Positions 17,790-26,289 of a stretch of DNA of 64,000 nt are shown piece after piece. The notes under the pieces are model-generated. The model had not been told where the DNA came from, did no database searches, and saw only the letters and a list, made by a program, of their open reading frames with translations. Both the position numbers and the translations under genes were made by a program. Source of the stretch: Photobacterium sp. TY1-4 (lineage in GTDB: Bacteria > Pseudomonadota > Gammaproteobacteria > Enterobacterales > Vibrionaceae). Numbering within the stretch: position 1 is the stretch's first letter; each line of letters begins with the position of its first letter. The stretch covers positions 1 through 64,000 of the forward strand of contig NZ_CP099735.1 of assembly GCF_025398175.1 (NCBI RefSeq), written 5' to 3'.

Positions 17790-17902
17790 GTGTCTAATGG
17801 TTGCAGGCTTTGGCGCATTATATCGCGATTGATTGACAGTTCGCTATGGTTGAGGCCGAAACCTCGATGGAGGGGAAAATGTAAGGTGCAGGCGAGCAAG
17901 AA

Positions 17903-17928
17903 AGCCCCGGGATTCCTCGGGGCTGCAA
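17903..17928 (-). terminator. Terminator of the PTS EIIC gene
   Basis: Stem AGCCCCG / CGGGGCT about 35 bp past the EIIC stop, followed on the minus strand by TTTCTTGC. The stem is strong and the T-run imperfect. Confidence 0.6.
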
Positions 17929-17956
17929 AGTGAGCGGTTCACGTGTCAGGCGCTGC

Positions 17957-19282
17957 TCACGCGTTGGACGGTTTCAGCTCTGCATTTTGCGTTTCGGTAG
18001 CGTGTTCTTCGATGAGCAACTGTTTTTCATGCATCTTGAAGAACGGATAGTAGATCAGCACACTCACGACCACACAAACGACAACCACAACGGCGGCGGT
18101 GCCTGAGTTCGTCGCCATCACGGCACCAATCGGCGCTGGCATGGTCCAGGGCGGTAGGGCAATGATTTTCGACAGAAGCTCGGTTTTAAATGCCGCCCAA
18201 ACAATACAGGTATTGATGATTGGGGAGAGCATCCATGGGATGAAGTAGTTCGGGTTCATCACAATCGGTGTGCCGAAAATAACGGGCTCATTGATATTGA
18301 AGGTACTTGGAATAATCGACATTTTACCAATGGTACGCAGGTGCGTGGCGCGGGAACGCATCATCAGGACCACAAATCCCCAGGTGCCGCCGGCACCGCC
18401 GACAAAGATGAAGAAATCCAGCACGGGGTTGACGAAAATTTTCGGCAGCGGCTCACCGGCCGCCAGTGCTTCCTGATTCAAACCCAGGTTGATGATCAGG
18501 ATTGGGTAGAGGATACCGCTCACGACAACCGAAGAACCATGAATACCGGCAAACCACAGCAACTGGATCATGATCACGGCCAGCAAACAGGCAAAGAACG
18601 AATCGGACGCTGAAATTAATGGTTTAAATATTTCCATGATGGCCGATGGAATACTCAAATCATAACTGCCCAGAACCCCATTAATCACAACGACAATGAT
18701 GGAAACAATGATCACAGGAATGAGCAGGTCGAACGATGCTGCAATTTTAGGTGGCACTGCTTCCGGCAGCTTCAGGCGAATATTTTTATCGCGCAGGAAG
18801 CGCTGTAATTCCGGGACAAATAAGCCGCATAGAATCGCGGTAAAAGCACCGGTACCACCCATAAATGAAATTGGCATCACGCCGCCAACATTATCGAGAA
18901 ACTGGACTGGCGCAACAGCAAGCAGGAAAGTAAACATGGATAACAGCCCGGAGTTTTGTGCGCGAATATCGTATGCACGCGCCAAGCTGTAGGCAATACT
19001 ATATGCTGCATATAAGGCGAAAATACCCATACTGACCTGGTACGGTGCCAGGATATTTTTCTGGCCAATGATCTCGATCAGCGCATGCCAGCCATCAAGG
19101 AAGAAGTTCCCTTTCCCTGGTGGGTAGGCCAGAACCAGCAGCAGCGAGCCGACGATGAGAAACGGCATGGTTGCGACGAAGCCATCTTTGATCGCATTGA
19201 TATGTCTTTGTGCAGAAACTTTGACTGCCATCGGGGCAACAAACTTCTCGACAAAGACGAGGGTTTTGTCAAATATACTCAT
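17957..19282 (-). CDS. PTS EIIC permease, lactose/cellobiose (Lac) family
   Basis: A 441-residue polytopic membrane protein resembling CelB/ChbC: the start MSIFDKTLVFVEKFVAPMA, the FLIVGSLLLVLAYPPG first membrane region, WFAGIHGSSVVVSGI near residue 250 and NINEPVIFGTPIVMNP near 330, which is the conserved NEP-type substrate and phosphorylation region of this family. It would import a sugar such as a beta-glucoside or chitobiose, with phosphorylation by a separate EIIB. No EIIA or EIIB lies in the window, so it must borrow partners. The ATG at 19282 has AGGA seven bases upstream. The 15-bp motif shared with yhfZ lies in its control region. Confidence 0.9.
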   Translation of the reverse strand: MSIFDKTLVFVEKFVAPMAVKVSAQRHINAIKDGFVATMPFLIVGSLLLVLAYPPGKGNFFLDGWHALIEIIGQKNILAPYQVSMGIFALYAAYSIAYSLARAYDIRAQNSGLLSMFTFLLAVAPVQFLDNVGGVMPISFMGGTGAFTAILCGLFVPELQRFLRDKNIRLKLPEAVPPKIAASFDLLIPVIIVSIIVVVINGVLGSYDLSIPSAIMEIFKPLISASDSFFACLLAVIMIQLLWFAGIHGSSVVVSGILYPILIINLGLNQEALAAGEPLPKIFVNPVLDFFIFVGGAGGTWGFVVLMMRSRATHLRTIGKMSIIPSTFNINEPVIFGTPIVMNPNYFIPWMLSPIINTCIVWAAFKTELLSKIIALPPWTMPAPIGAVMATNSGTAAVVVVVCVVVSVLIYYPFFKMHEKQLLIEEHATETQNAELKPSNA

Positions 19283-19581
19283 AGTGTATTCCTTTCGTTC
19301 GAATGATGTCATTCGGGATTATATTGAGTGCGGCATAGATCTATTTACGTCGAACAGATTAAATTTAATAGGGGTTATATAATTAAATCACTTCCTTGGT
19401 TTATATATTTTGAATATTAATATTCAAAATATTGAAAGTAATTGCGACAACTCACATTCAGCTGTATTTATGCACTTTGTTTGTTATTTTGTGAATTAAA
19501 TTCCAGATGTTTTGTTAGGTCTGAAAATATTTTCACCTATATTTGTAATATAAATGCACTGCCGGTTTTTTAAGTTTTTTC
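19283..19581. other. Control region of the PTS EIIC gene
   Basis: About 300 bp, strongly AT-rich, between the yhfW terminator and the EIIC start. It carries the palindromes at 19405-19436 and otherwise shows no gene. Confidence 0.5.
19405..19436. promoter_or_regulatory. Overlapping palindromic operators upstream of PTS EIIC
   Basis: Bases 19405-19432 form a perfect 28-bp palindrome whose halves read ATATTTTGAATATT and AATATTCAAAATAT. It overlaps TTCAAAATATTGAA at 19423-19436, whose reverse complement, extended to 15 bases (19422-19436), recurs exactly upstream of yhfZ at 26084-26098. The site is about 125-155 bp before the EIIC start codon. It is inferred to be the binding site of YhfZ. Confidence 0.65.
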
Positions 19582-19620
19582 AATAAAAATGACCGCCTTT
19601 TTTAGACGGTCATTTTTATT
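19582..19620 (-). terminator. Terminator of the yhf operon
   Basis: Perfect 14-bp stem AATAAAAATGACCG / CGGTCATTTTTATT, about 50 bp past the yhfW stop codon, with T-rich flanks. It separates the yhf operon from the EIIC gene, which therefore needs its own promoter. Confidence 0.85.
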
Positions 19621-19672
19621 AATCATTGAATGTGATTTGTCGAAAGGTCATTCAATCGAACTCAAGATGTAA

Positions 19673-20932
19673 TTATTCGGTATCAGGTGACTCCGTCGGG
19701 TTGAGGTTGAAGTTGAGTGACGTGAGCAGCGATCGCCCGGACTCCGGCTGCCGGGCGCCGAAATAGGCGGCGGCGCTGGCCCCGACATCGGCGAGGGTGT
19801 CCCGGTAGCCCACCTGAACACCGGTAATTGCCGGGCTGTAAACCATCAGCGGCACTTGTTCACGGGTATGTTTGGTATGACCGATAAACGGATCATTGCC
19901 GTGATCAGCCATGACGATCAGCACATCGCCGCGACTCAGGGTGTTGATGACAGCGGCGAGGCCGCGATCTGCCTTTTCCAGAATGCTCCAATAGCGCTTG
20001 GGATCCTGCTGGTGGCCGGACAGGTCGGTTTCCTGCACATTGGCGCAGAAGAAACCTTCATATTGTTTCAGGTCTGCCAGAAGCAGGGAAAACACTTGGT
20101 CAGTATCGACCACCGAGGGATAGGAGGTGCCGGTCTCGTTCTGGACGATATCGGCGACTTTGCCATACAGATACGTGTGGATCCCAACTTGATGCAGCTG
20201 ATGCGGCACTTGGGTCAGGGCATCAACGCCGTAACCCAAATGGACAACCTGAAAGCCCGCGTCATAGGCACCGGAGTCCGGGGCGTTGACACCGATATAA
20301 GCCAGCTGGCCTTGTTTGTCGGTCTTGGTCTCGATGGCATTGAAGACCTGGTCCATGCTCGGAATCAAACCGCCGAACGCAATATTCCTGCTGACCGAAT
20401 TTGCCCCGCGAACGATGCGGCCAATCTGTTTCACGGCGTCAAAGTTGATCAGATTGAAGTTGGCGGTCAGGTTGTAAACCTGGCCCAAATCGGCTTCCAG
20501 GTTATCCCCGATCACTACGCAGCCCTCGACCATCAACAGCTGCAGGGTATCCCGGGTGATCCGCGCCGTGGTATATCCCGCCTGGATGAGCGCCTGCTCA
20601 ATGGCATCGATGGATTCCTGGAACGGTTTGACCAACGGCGGTTTCGGCTGCGTCCCCATGATTTCCTGGTGACCCATGAAGGTGTCACAGCCGAAATGGG
20701 CTAGTTTGGCGGTGCCCCAGTTGGCGGTGGCAGACGGCTGCATCTTAGAGCGGGTCAGGCCGGTGATATTCATCAGCCCCAGTTTTTCCAGGGTAGGTAG
20801 TGTTTTGAGCGGGAAATGATCGAGCAGTTTCACCGCCGTATTGGCACCGCGATCCTGTGGCCGAATATCGACCACATCCGGCATTTCGCCGACACCGAAA
20901 CCGTCCAGTACCACGACAACAAATTTAGCCAT
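19673..20932 (-). CDS. yhfW: YhfW, phosphopentomutase-like metalloenzyme
   Basis: A 419-residue member of the alkaline-phosphatase/phosphopentomutase superfamily. It has VVVLDGFGVGEMPDV at the N-terminus (first metal Asp), DTFMGHQEIMGTQP near residue 80 (position of the phosphorylated Thr in DeoB) and MADHGNDPFIGHTKHTREQVPL near 345 with the second metal site. These match E. coli YhfW in outline; the reaction is unknown, and a phosphosugar or phospho-compound mutase is a fair inference. Its ATG overlaps the end of yhfX by 8 bases with GAGGT before it. It is the last gene of the yhf operon. Confidence 0.88.
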   Translation of the reverse strand: MAKFVVVVLDGFGVGEMPDVVDIRPQDRGANTAVKLLDHFPLKTLPTLEKLGLMNITGLTRSKMQPSATANWGTAKLAHFGCDTFMGHQEIMGTQPKPPLVKPFQESIDAIEQALIQAGYTTARITRDTLQLLMVEGCVVIGDNLEADLGQVYNLTANFNLINFDAVKQIGRIVRGANSVSRNIAFGGLIPSMDQVFNAIETKTDKQGQLAYIGVNAPDSGAYDAGFQVVHLGYGVDALTQVPHQLHQVGIHTYLYGKVADIVQNETGTSYPSVVDTDQVFSLLLADLKQYEGFFCANVQETDLSGHQQDPKRYWSILEKADRGLAAVINTLSRGDVLIVMADHGNDPFIGHTKHTREQVPLMVYSPAITGVQVGYRDTLADVGASAAAYFGARQPESGRSLLTSLNFNLNPTESPDTE

Positions 20933-22103
20933 GTTTTACCTCATTCCCTTGTGCATCGAATAAACCAAGCAGCGTGGGGGTGTTGCTTGATAACCCTGCG
21001 ACAAGCGCGACATCACTTCGTGTAACAAAAATTTGAGTCCGAAATGCCATGATGACAGGCGTGCCGACCTGACAAGGCCGGTCGAGTTGTAGGTGATAAT
21101 CGATACTGGCTTCATCGTCGTTGCGGACGTCGACCAGGTGATCGGTTTCTGTGCCCTGATGGGATTCTCTGATCAGGGCCTGCGTCAAATGGCCGCGACG
21201 ATAGTAGCCGCCGCCATAGCAATAACTGGCGTCACCAAATTGGTGAGAGACTTCGGTAACATAGGCCATGGCCACTTTTTCCGGCTGGCTGCCGTCCTGA
21301 TTCGCCGGCATCGTGCCGGTCAGGGCGTGGCCGGGTTCACCATGAGTGCCGCCAAATTGCCGAATTTGCGCCAGGGTCTGGCTGCTGGTGGCTGAAGGAA
21401 TATTGAGCTGCGATATCGGGTAGCCTAACTGACCGGCTTGCTGGTTGGCGGCCAGCAGGGTCTCGAGGTTTCGGGTCGGCTCGGTATCCTGCGACTCCGG
21501 GTTATATAAAAAACAGGGGAAGTGGGTCAGTCCGGCAATCTGCAGATTTGGTAACGAGGCAATCTCGCGGCAGATGGCATCCAGGGACTCGATCGGGAAA
21601 CCGGCTTCCTGATTGGTGTAGAGATAATCGCCGGTTCGGTAAAATTTCAACAGGACAGGCTGGGTCCGTTTGGCTTCAACGGCCGCTGCGGAGATTTCCC
21701 GCGCCTTTTCCAGCGAATAGACGGTGATCACCTCAGGCTGAATAGCCGAGACAATAAAGGGGACATAGCGGCTCGGCGGCTGGACCAGGTGACCGATGTG
21801 ACTAATTTTGACGCCTGCCTGATGGAGTTGGCGGGCTTCTTTGAAGTCCACACAAACGATCCCATCGTAACCTAATTCGTCGACCAGAATTTTGGCCAGC
21901 AGCGGATTGCGGCCGAATTGCTTGGTCATGCCGTATAGCCGGATGCCATATTGATCAGCCGTTGCTTTGATCAGCCGGGCATTTGCCGTGAACTGGTCGA
22001 CATCGATGACATAGGTGTCAGGCAAAATAGCGCCTTCCTTCAGCAGGGTGAAGGCGCTATCTATGAGTGCCGGGTTTTGTTTTTGTAATGCTTGGAGAAA
22101 CAT
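20925..22103 (-). CDS. yhfX: YhfX, alanine-racemase-like PLP enzyme
   Basis: A 392-residue protein with the alanine-racemase N-terminal barrel: YVIDVDQFTANARLIKATA followed by LYGMTKQFGRNP, in which the lysine of MTK (near residue 60) should bind pyridoxal phosphate. The C-terminal part has a beta domain with a conserved GGYYRRGH-type loop. E. coli YhfX is similar in size (387). Its substrate is unknown; an amino acid or amino sugar is implied. It is translationally coupled to yhfW. Confidence 0.88.
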   Translation of the reverse strand: MFLQALQKQNPALIDSAFTLLKEGAILPDTYVIDVDQFTANARLIKATADQYGIRLYGMTKQFGRNPLLAKILVDELGYDGIVCVDFKEARQLHQAGVKISHIGHLVQPPSRYVPFIVSAIQPEVITVYSLEKAREISAAAVEAKRTQPVLLKFYRTGDYLYTNQEAGFPIESLDAICREIASLPNLQIAGLTHFPCFLYNPESQDTEPTRNLETLLAANQQAGQLGYPISQLNIPSATSSQTLAQIRQFGGTHGEPGHALTGTMPANQDGSQPEKVAMAYVTEVSHQFGDASYCYGGGYYRRGHLTQALIRESHQGTETDHLVDVRNDDEASIDYHLQLDRPCQVGTPVIMAFRTQIFVTRSDVALVAGLSSNTPTLLGLFDAQGNEVKHG

Positions 22104-22204
22104 GTAAACCCCTTTTTAACGACGAGCAGAGCCAGTCCACAAGCGAGACGCGTGGATAACCGTGAGCTGGGTGAAACGTGCAGACGGGCTCTGGAAGCAG
22201 TCTT

Positions 22205-23506
22205 CTAGACAGCAAACAGACCTAGTACATACAGCACATTCAGTAAGATACCGGTCAGAATGGCCGCAACCGCGGGTGCCGCAATTTTCAGAACCGGACG
22301 CCCCATGACTTCATTGAGGAAGAACAGCATGGAGAATATGGTCAGGCCGGTGGTTGCGCCCATTTTCATGACTGCCAGGACCCCGCCAATCAGCAGCGCA
22401 AATTCCATCAGGGTATTCATTGAATTGCGAATGTTGTCTGATGCGTTGCGAATGGAAGGAAATTGCTCCAGAAAGTGACCCACTTTGCGCAGCAGGAAGA
22501 CTTCAGCACAGATAGTCAGTGCACCAAGTACAGCGGCAACCGGAATATTCGGTGCCAGATAGCCGACGACAAAGACAAACGTCATGCCGACCACGCCGTA
22601 GACGCCGGTCGCCAGGGCTGTGGTGGCGATGAGTGGTACAAAACCCAGACCCCGCATAAACTCTGATAGCGCGACCTGCTGCATCGCGGCGTCATGTGCC
22701 GCCGGATCGGTGAGTTTATAGGCATCGGCCAGGGCATAGATCGAGACTTCCGACCCGGCGAAGATCCCTGCGTTGGCAACAATGGCAATCAGCGAGCCGG
22801 TTGCAGCCAGCAGCGGCAGGTTCTTCATGATCCGCTTGGTGCGCTCTTCAAACAGGCTGTGCATGCCGGACATGTCCGGTGGTGAGATCCCATTCTTCTT
22901 GTCGTTGATGTCTTTGTGGATCGCAGTGCCGACCAGCATGACCATGCCGACGAAGATCTGGATGGATTCCGGATAAATCGACTTAAACTGGATGGTCAGC
23001 AAGCGTGACAGCAGAACAACCCCGGCAGCAATGGCCCCGGCTTTCCAGCCAAATTGATAGAAAATGGCCAACAGCGGGAACAAGGCAAACGCGGTCATCA
23101 CCGGGGTGCCCAGTTCGCCCAGTGCGCCGAGGGCGTCAATGGGCAGACCCGTCAGGACGGCATTCACACCGGAGAGTGATGTCACCACCAGGACCCCCCA
23201 AAGGCCGCCGGCCAGGGCTGCCAGCCAGCGACTGGCGATCATCACCCCGAGGATGTCCGTTGGCAGGAACAGCAACCACGGGTTCAGGAGCCCGGTGGAT
23301 AAGGTGAATGAAATTCCCACTGAGGCGACAAAGCCGATCGACAGGCCGAACGCGACAGAACCGGCATCGCGGCGCGTCATGTGGCCTTCGACCAACTGCG
23401 GCAAAATAGGCCGGATTCCGTCATGGAAAACGGAGGCGCTCATATTGGCAACGAGCGCGGTCATCGCACAGAGCAGGGCGACCAGCCCGATATTCATCAT
23501 ATCCAT
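22205..23506 (-). CDS. yhfT: YhfT, membrane transport protein
   Basis: A 433-residue polytopic protein with ten or more membrane segments, matching E. coli YhfT in order and size. It starts MDMMNIGLVALLCAMTALVANMSASVF. The family is unassigned biochemically but looks like a permease and is always linked to php and yhfU. It starts 6 bases after the yhfU stop, so the two are cotranscribed. It presumably imports the compound processed by the other Yhf enzymes. Confidence 0.88.
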   Translation of the reverse strand: MDMMNIGLVALLCAMTALVANMSASVFHDGIRPILPQLVEGHMTRRDAGSVAFGLSIGFVASVGISFTLSTGLLNPWLLFLPTDILGVMIASRWLAALAGGLWGVLVVTSLSGVNAVLTGLPIDALGALGELGTPVMTAFALFPLLAIFYQFGWKAGAIAAGVVLLSRLLTIQFKSIYPESIQIFVGMVMLVGTAIHKDINDKKNGISPPDMSGMHSLFEERTKRIMKNLPLLAATGSLIAIVANAGIFAGSEVSIYALADAYKLTDPAAHDAAMQQVALSEFMRGLGFVPLIATTALATGVYGVVGMTFVFVVGYLAPNIPVAAVLGALTICAEVFLLRKVGHFLEQFPSIRNASDNIRNSMNTLMEFALLIGGVLAVMKMGATTGLTIFSMLFFLNEVMGRPVLKIAAPAVAAILTGILLNVLYVLGLFAV

Positions 23507-23512
23507 AGTATG

Positions 23513-23872
23513 TTACCTGTTCGCCAGTGTCTTGATCAGCATGGGCACCGCGTGTTCGACGTGTTCGACGGAAAACCCGAACGCGACTTTGCCCTCATTG
23601 ACGAACTGCTCGATTTCATCTTGCTTGGCCTGAATGGCGGGTTTGGCGATGGTGCAGCTCTGGGCAAAGCCGATGATGGCGATGGCCAGTGACAGGGCAG
23701 CGCCTGCACCGGTGTTACAGCAGCCGATGTAGTAGTCGAGCTCGCCGCTCTTTACCTTCATCGCTGCTTCCATGTCGTTGAGGATATGGCACTCGAACAG
23801 GCCCGGTTGGGTTTGTTCAATTTGTGCTTTGATTTGCTCACGTTGTAAGCCGGCAATACCGATTTTTTTCAT
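23513..23872 (-). CDS. yhfU: YhfU, small conserved protein of the yhf cluster
   Basis: A 119-residue protein (E. coli YhfU 117) starting KKIGIAGLQREQIKAQIEQ. The IGCCNTGAGAALSLAIAIIGF segment near residue 48 has a paired cysteine and a glycine-rich turn, reminiscent of a PTS EIIB-like or nucleotide loop, though I cannot prove either. A GAACACG-rich end codes for EHVEHAVPML. It starts shortly after php and just before yhfT. Function unknown. Confidence 0.87.
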   Translation of the reverse strand: MKKIGIAGLQREQIKAQIEQTQPGLFECHILNDMEAAMKVKSGELDYYIGCCNTGAGAALSLAIAIIGFAQSCTIAKPAIQAKQDEIEQFVNEGKVAFGFSVEHVEHAVPMLIKTLANR

Positions 23873-23898
23873 AACAGGACCTTTTTATTCTCTGATTA

Positions 23899-24777
23899 TT
23901 ATTGGAAGAGTTGGTAGGGTGCGTGTTTCAACATGGTGTCGATTTCTGCCCGGCTGATGCCGTTTTCTTCCAGTTGGGGAAGGAACGTATCAATCAGGTA
24001 ACAAAAACCGGGGCCACCGTTTTCTTTGAGATGCGAACGACGGGTAATGTCCATCGACAGCATGACCCGGTTGAGCAGGCCGCGTTCCGCCAGGGCTTTG
24101 AGCATTTCAATGCGGCGGCTGTCGGGGTAATAGGAGTTCTTGCCGATGGTGTCGAACTGGACGTAGCAGCCCTGATCCAACAGCCACAGAATGTCTTCCA
24201 GATTGTCTTTCAAATCACAGTGGCCGATGGTGACTTTCTCCAGATCGACACCCAGCTGTTTGAACAACTCAATTTGGTAGCGTCCCATGGTACTCATGGA
24301 CTGGTGGGTGGAAATAGGCCGGCCGGTTTCAAAATGGGCCATGGCTGCGGCTTCAAAGACTTTTTTCTCGGTTGCGGTAAAAGTGTTCTCACTGCTGCCG
24401 ACTTCTCCAATTACGCTGGCTTTGAGGTTGCTGCCGTCAATGCCGTCAACGATCTCCCGGATCATTTCCCGGCTGATCTCTTTTGCTGATTTGGCATACA
24501 ACTCCGGTGGAAAAAATCCCTCAATGTAATAACCGGTGGAGAGCAAAACATTGATATTCGTATCAGACATTAAACGTTCAATAAATTGAGGATTTCTCCC
24601 CATAAAAGCGTTGGTCACCTCGATAATGTTATACACACCGCGATCGACCAGCGCGTCCATCTCCGCTTTGATCAGATCATACTGATCCAGACGGCAGTCG
24701 ATATTGCCTTTTTGTGGCGAGAGATCGATGTGCAGATGTTCATGGCAATAGGTGTAACCGTTCGGATTGATTAACAT
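23899..24777 (-). CDS. php: Phosphotriesterase homology protein Php (YhfV)
   Basis: A 292-residue amidohydrolase-fold protein of the same length as E. coli Php. Metal-ligand motifs are visible: H12-E-H14 near the N-terminus, the bridging Glu in VIGEVGSSE, His in ISTHQS and IGHCDLKDNLEDI, and Asp in LSMDITRRSHL. In E. coli Php a Glu replaces the carboxylated lysine of true phosphotriesterase, as here. The natural substrate is unknown; it is likely a lactone or phospho-ester. ATG 24777 overlaps the region of the yhfY stop, with GAGGAGG before it. Confidence 0.92.
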   Translation of the reverse strand: MLINPNGYTYCHEHLHIDLSPQKGNIDCRLDQYDLIKAEMDALVDRGVYNIIEVTNAFMGRNPQFIERLMSDTNINVLLSTGYYIEGFFPPELYAKSAKEISREMIREIVDGIDGSNLKASVIGEVGSSENTFTATEKKVFEAAAMAHFETGRPISTHQSMSTMGRYQIELFKQLGVDLEKVTIGHCDLKDNLEDILWLLDQGCYVQFDTIGKNSYYPDSRRIEMLKALAERGLLNRVMLSMDITRRSHLKENGGPGFCYLIDTFLPQLEENGISRAEIDTMLKHAPYQLFQ

Positions 24778-25148
24778 GCGGCCTCCTCGGCAGCGCTGGC
24801 GCAATAGAGCGAAAATAGATTGCTGAGGAAAAACGAGTTTTCGGTTGCCGGCACCTGTACCAGACCGACTTGATCAAGGATGCGCTGGTTCAGGGTTTGG
24901 ATGTGTTCGAACCCGTCATCGGCCAGGATTTCGTCGAAGATATCCGGGTCCAGTCCCTCGTCTACAGGCGCGCCAGCCCGGATGCGGTCAAAAGCCCGGG
25001 CAAAGTGGGTCATGGCCATTTGGAATTGCTCATTGTCCGGGGTCACGGCGAGCTGTTCGCCGATGAGACGGACTGCAATTTCCGTTGCCTGACAGGCTTC
25101 AGCGCTGATGACGTTCGTTTGTCGCAGCAGGGTGAGACGTTCCTTCAT
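24771..25148 (-). CDS. yhfY: YhfY, PRD-domain protein
   Basis: A 125-residue protein corresponding to E. coli YhfY, annotated as a PTS-regulation (PRD) domain. MTHFARAFDRIRAG near residue 50 carries the likely first PRD histidine; the place of the second (NSFFLSNLFSLY) has none. PRDs are phosphorylated on His by HPr or EIIB and switch regulator activity. A stand-alone PRD suggests that PTS flux controls the operon, perhaps through YhfZ. The ATG at 25148 with AGGAG seven bases before is preferred to longer forms. Confidence 0.82.
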   Translation of the reverse strand: MKERLTLLRQTNVISAEACQATEIAVRLIGEQLAVTPDNEQFQMAMTHFARAFDRIRAGAPVDEGLDPDIFDEILADDGFEHIQTLNQRILDQVGLVQVPATENSFFLSNLFSLYCASAAEEAAC

Positions 25149-25170
25149 GGTGCGCTCCTGTATAGCGGGT

Positions 25171-26067
25171 TTAGTAATTCGGGGTGATCTCGCCCCGGAC
25201 GACTTGTTGTTGGTGTTCAAGTAAAGCCGGAATATTGATGAGCTTGCGAAGCAGGGTCGTGATGTGCGGGTTATCTCCGCTGACCAGCATCACCGCTTCG
25301 GAAGCCAGCGCGCATTGCTCAATGTGATCCAGCGGTCGTTCGGCCAGACCATATTTTTTCATATCAATGGCTTCCGGCAGCCAGACTACGGCATCAATGT
25401 CACCGCTGAGCAGCAGGTTGAGACTGTCTGCGTAATTGATTTCGACGATGGTGACCGACTTGTCCTGGAAAGCCGACTGCGTCAGTAATTTTTGGTCCGG
25501 CGAGTCCGGATCCACCCCCACGCGTTGAATTTGTTCATATTCCCCCTGACGGAAGATTAATCGGTGGGGCAGTGAGTAGGAATGCTGGCCCAAATCAATA
25601 GCTGTGACCACACCGCCGGTGTAACTTTGTGCCGCCAGCTTGGACATAATGGCGATGTCATGCGTTCCGGCCATCAGGCATTCGGCCCGGGCACCGGCGC
25701 CACGCATATGGGCAAAGTACAGGGGCAGATCGCCGATTTGTTTTTTCAGTCCACTGGCCAGCCCTTCGTAATGCTTGGTATACGGGAGGGGCATGGCGCA
25801 GACGACATGAGAAAAGCCGGTCAGCTCGGCCAGTGCGCGATAGTCCAGCTTGGCGATAAACGTGCCGTTGCGCCCCTGTTTGGACAGCGCCACGGCACCT
25901 TGTTGTTCAATGGTGGTCAGGGCTTTTTGGACAAAGCCGACAGAAACGCCAATATCTTCAGATAAGGCGTCAATCGTCCGCAGCCGATCATTGACGGACG
26001 TTGACATTAAGTAACGGGCAATGCTGATAATTGCGGCCCCTTCTTTACTGATATATTGCGACTTCAT
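25171..26067 (-). CDS. yhfZ: YhfZ, GntR-like regulator of the yhf operon
   Basis: A 298-residue protein with an N-terminal winged helix (about 10-65: ISIARYLMSTSVNDRLRTI, GVSVGFVQKALTTIEQQ) and a C-terminal domain of about 220 residues that resembles a periplasmic-binding fold (YhfZ_C). E. coli YhfZ has 301 residues. It is the first gene of the operon yhfZ-yhfY-php-yhfU-yhfT-yhfX-yhfW. ATG 26067 is used; an upstream TTG frame to 26088 is unlikely. A motif shared with the EIIC promoter lies 17-31 bp before its start, consistent with autoregulation. Confidence 0.88.
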   Translation of the reverse strand: MKSQYISKEGAAIISIARYLMSTSVNDRLRTIDALSEDIGVSVGFVQKALTTIEQQGAVALSKQGRNGTFIAKLDYRALAELTGFSHVVCAMPLPYTKHYEGLASGLKKQIGDLPLYFAHMRGAGARAECLMAGTHDIAIMSKLAAQSYTGGVVTAIDLGQHSYSLPHRLIFRQGEYEQIQRVGVDPDSPDQKLLTQSAFQDKSVTIVEINYADSLNLLLSGDIDAVVWLPEAIDMKKYGLAERPLDHIEQCALASEAVMLVSGDNPHITTLLRKLINIPALLEHQQQVVRGEITPNY

Positions 26068-26083
26068 AACACCTGGCTTTATC

Positions 26084-26098
26084 TTCAATATTTTGAAT
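26084..26098. promoter_or_regulatory. Operator-like motif upstream of yhfZ, shared with the EIIC promoter
   Basis: TTCAATATTTTGAAT is an exact 15-base reverse-complement match to 19422-19436. Its core TTCAA-N4-TTGAA is an inverted repeat. It lies just upstream of the yhfZ ATG, where a repressor would block the promoter or leader. Confidence 0.65.
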
Positions 26099-26289
26099 GT
26101 TTAAAATAGCACCAAGTTGATGGTTGAAACAGTCCTGAAAGAGAAAGATGAGAACTGACTCAAACTTTCTTCGTTGGGGCGATCGATCCCGGATCGACAT
26201 GATGTGAAAAAGTGGGCGTTCATTTCTAATTTTCTCTGCTAGGGTAGGCAGGATACTGAGTGCTCAGGATGAAAAGGAGGCACAGAACT

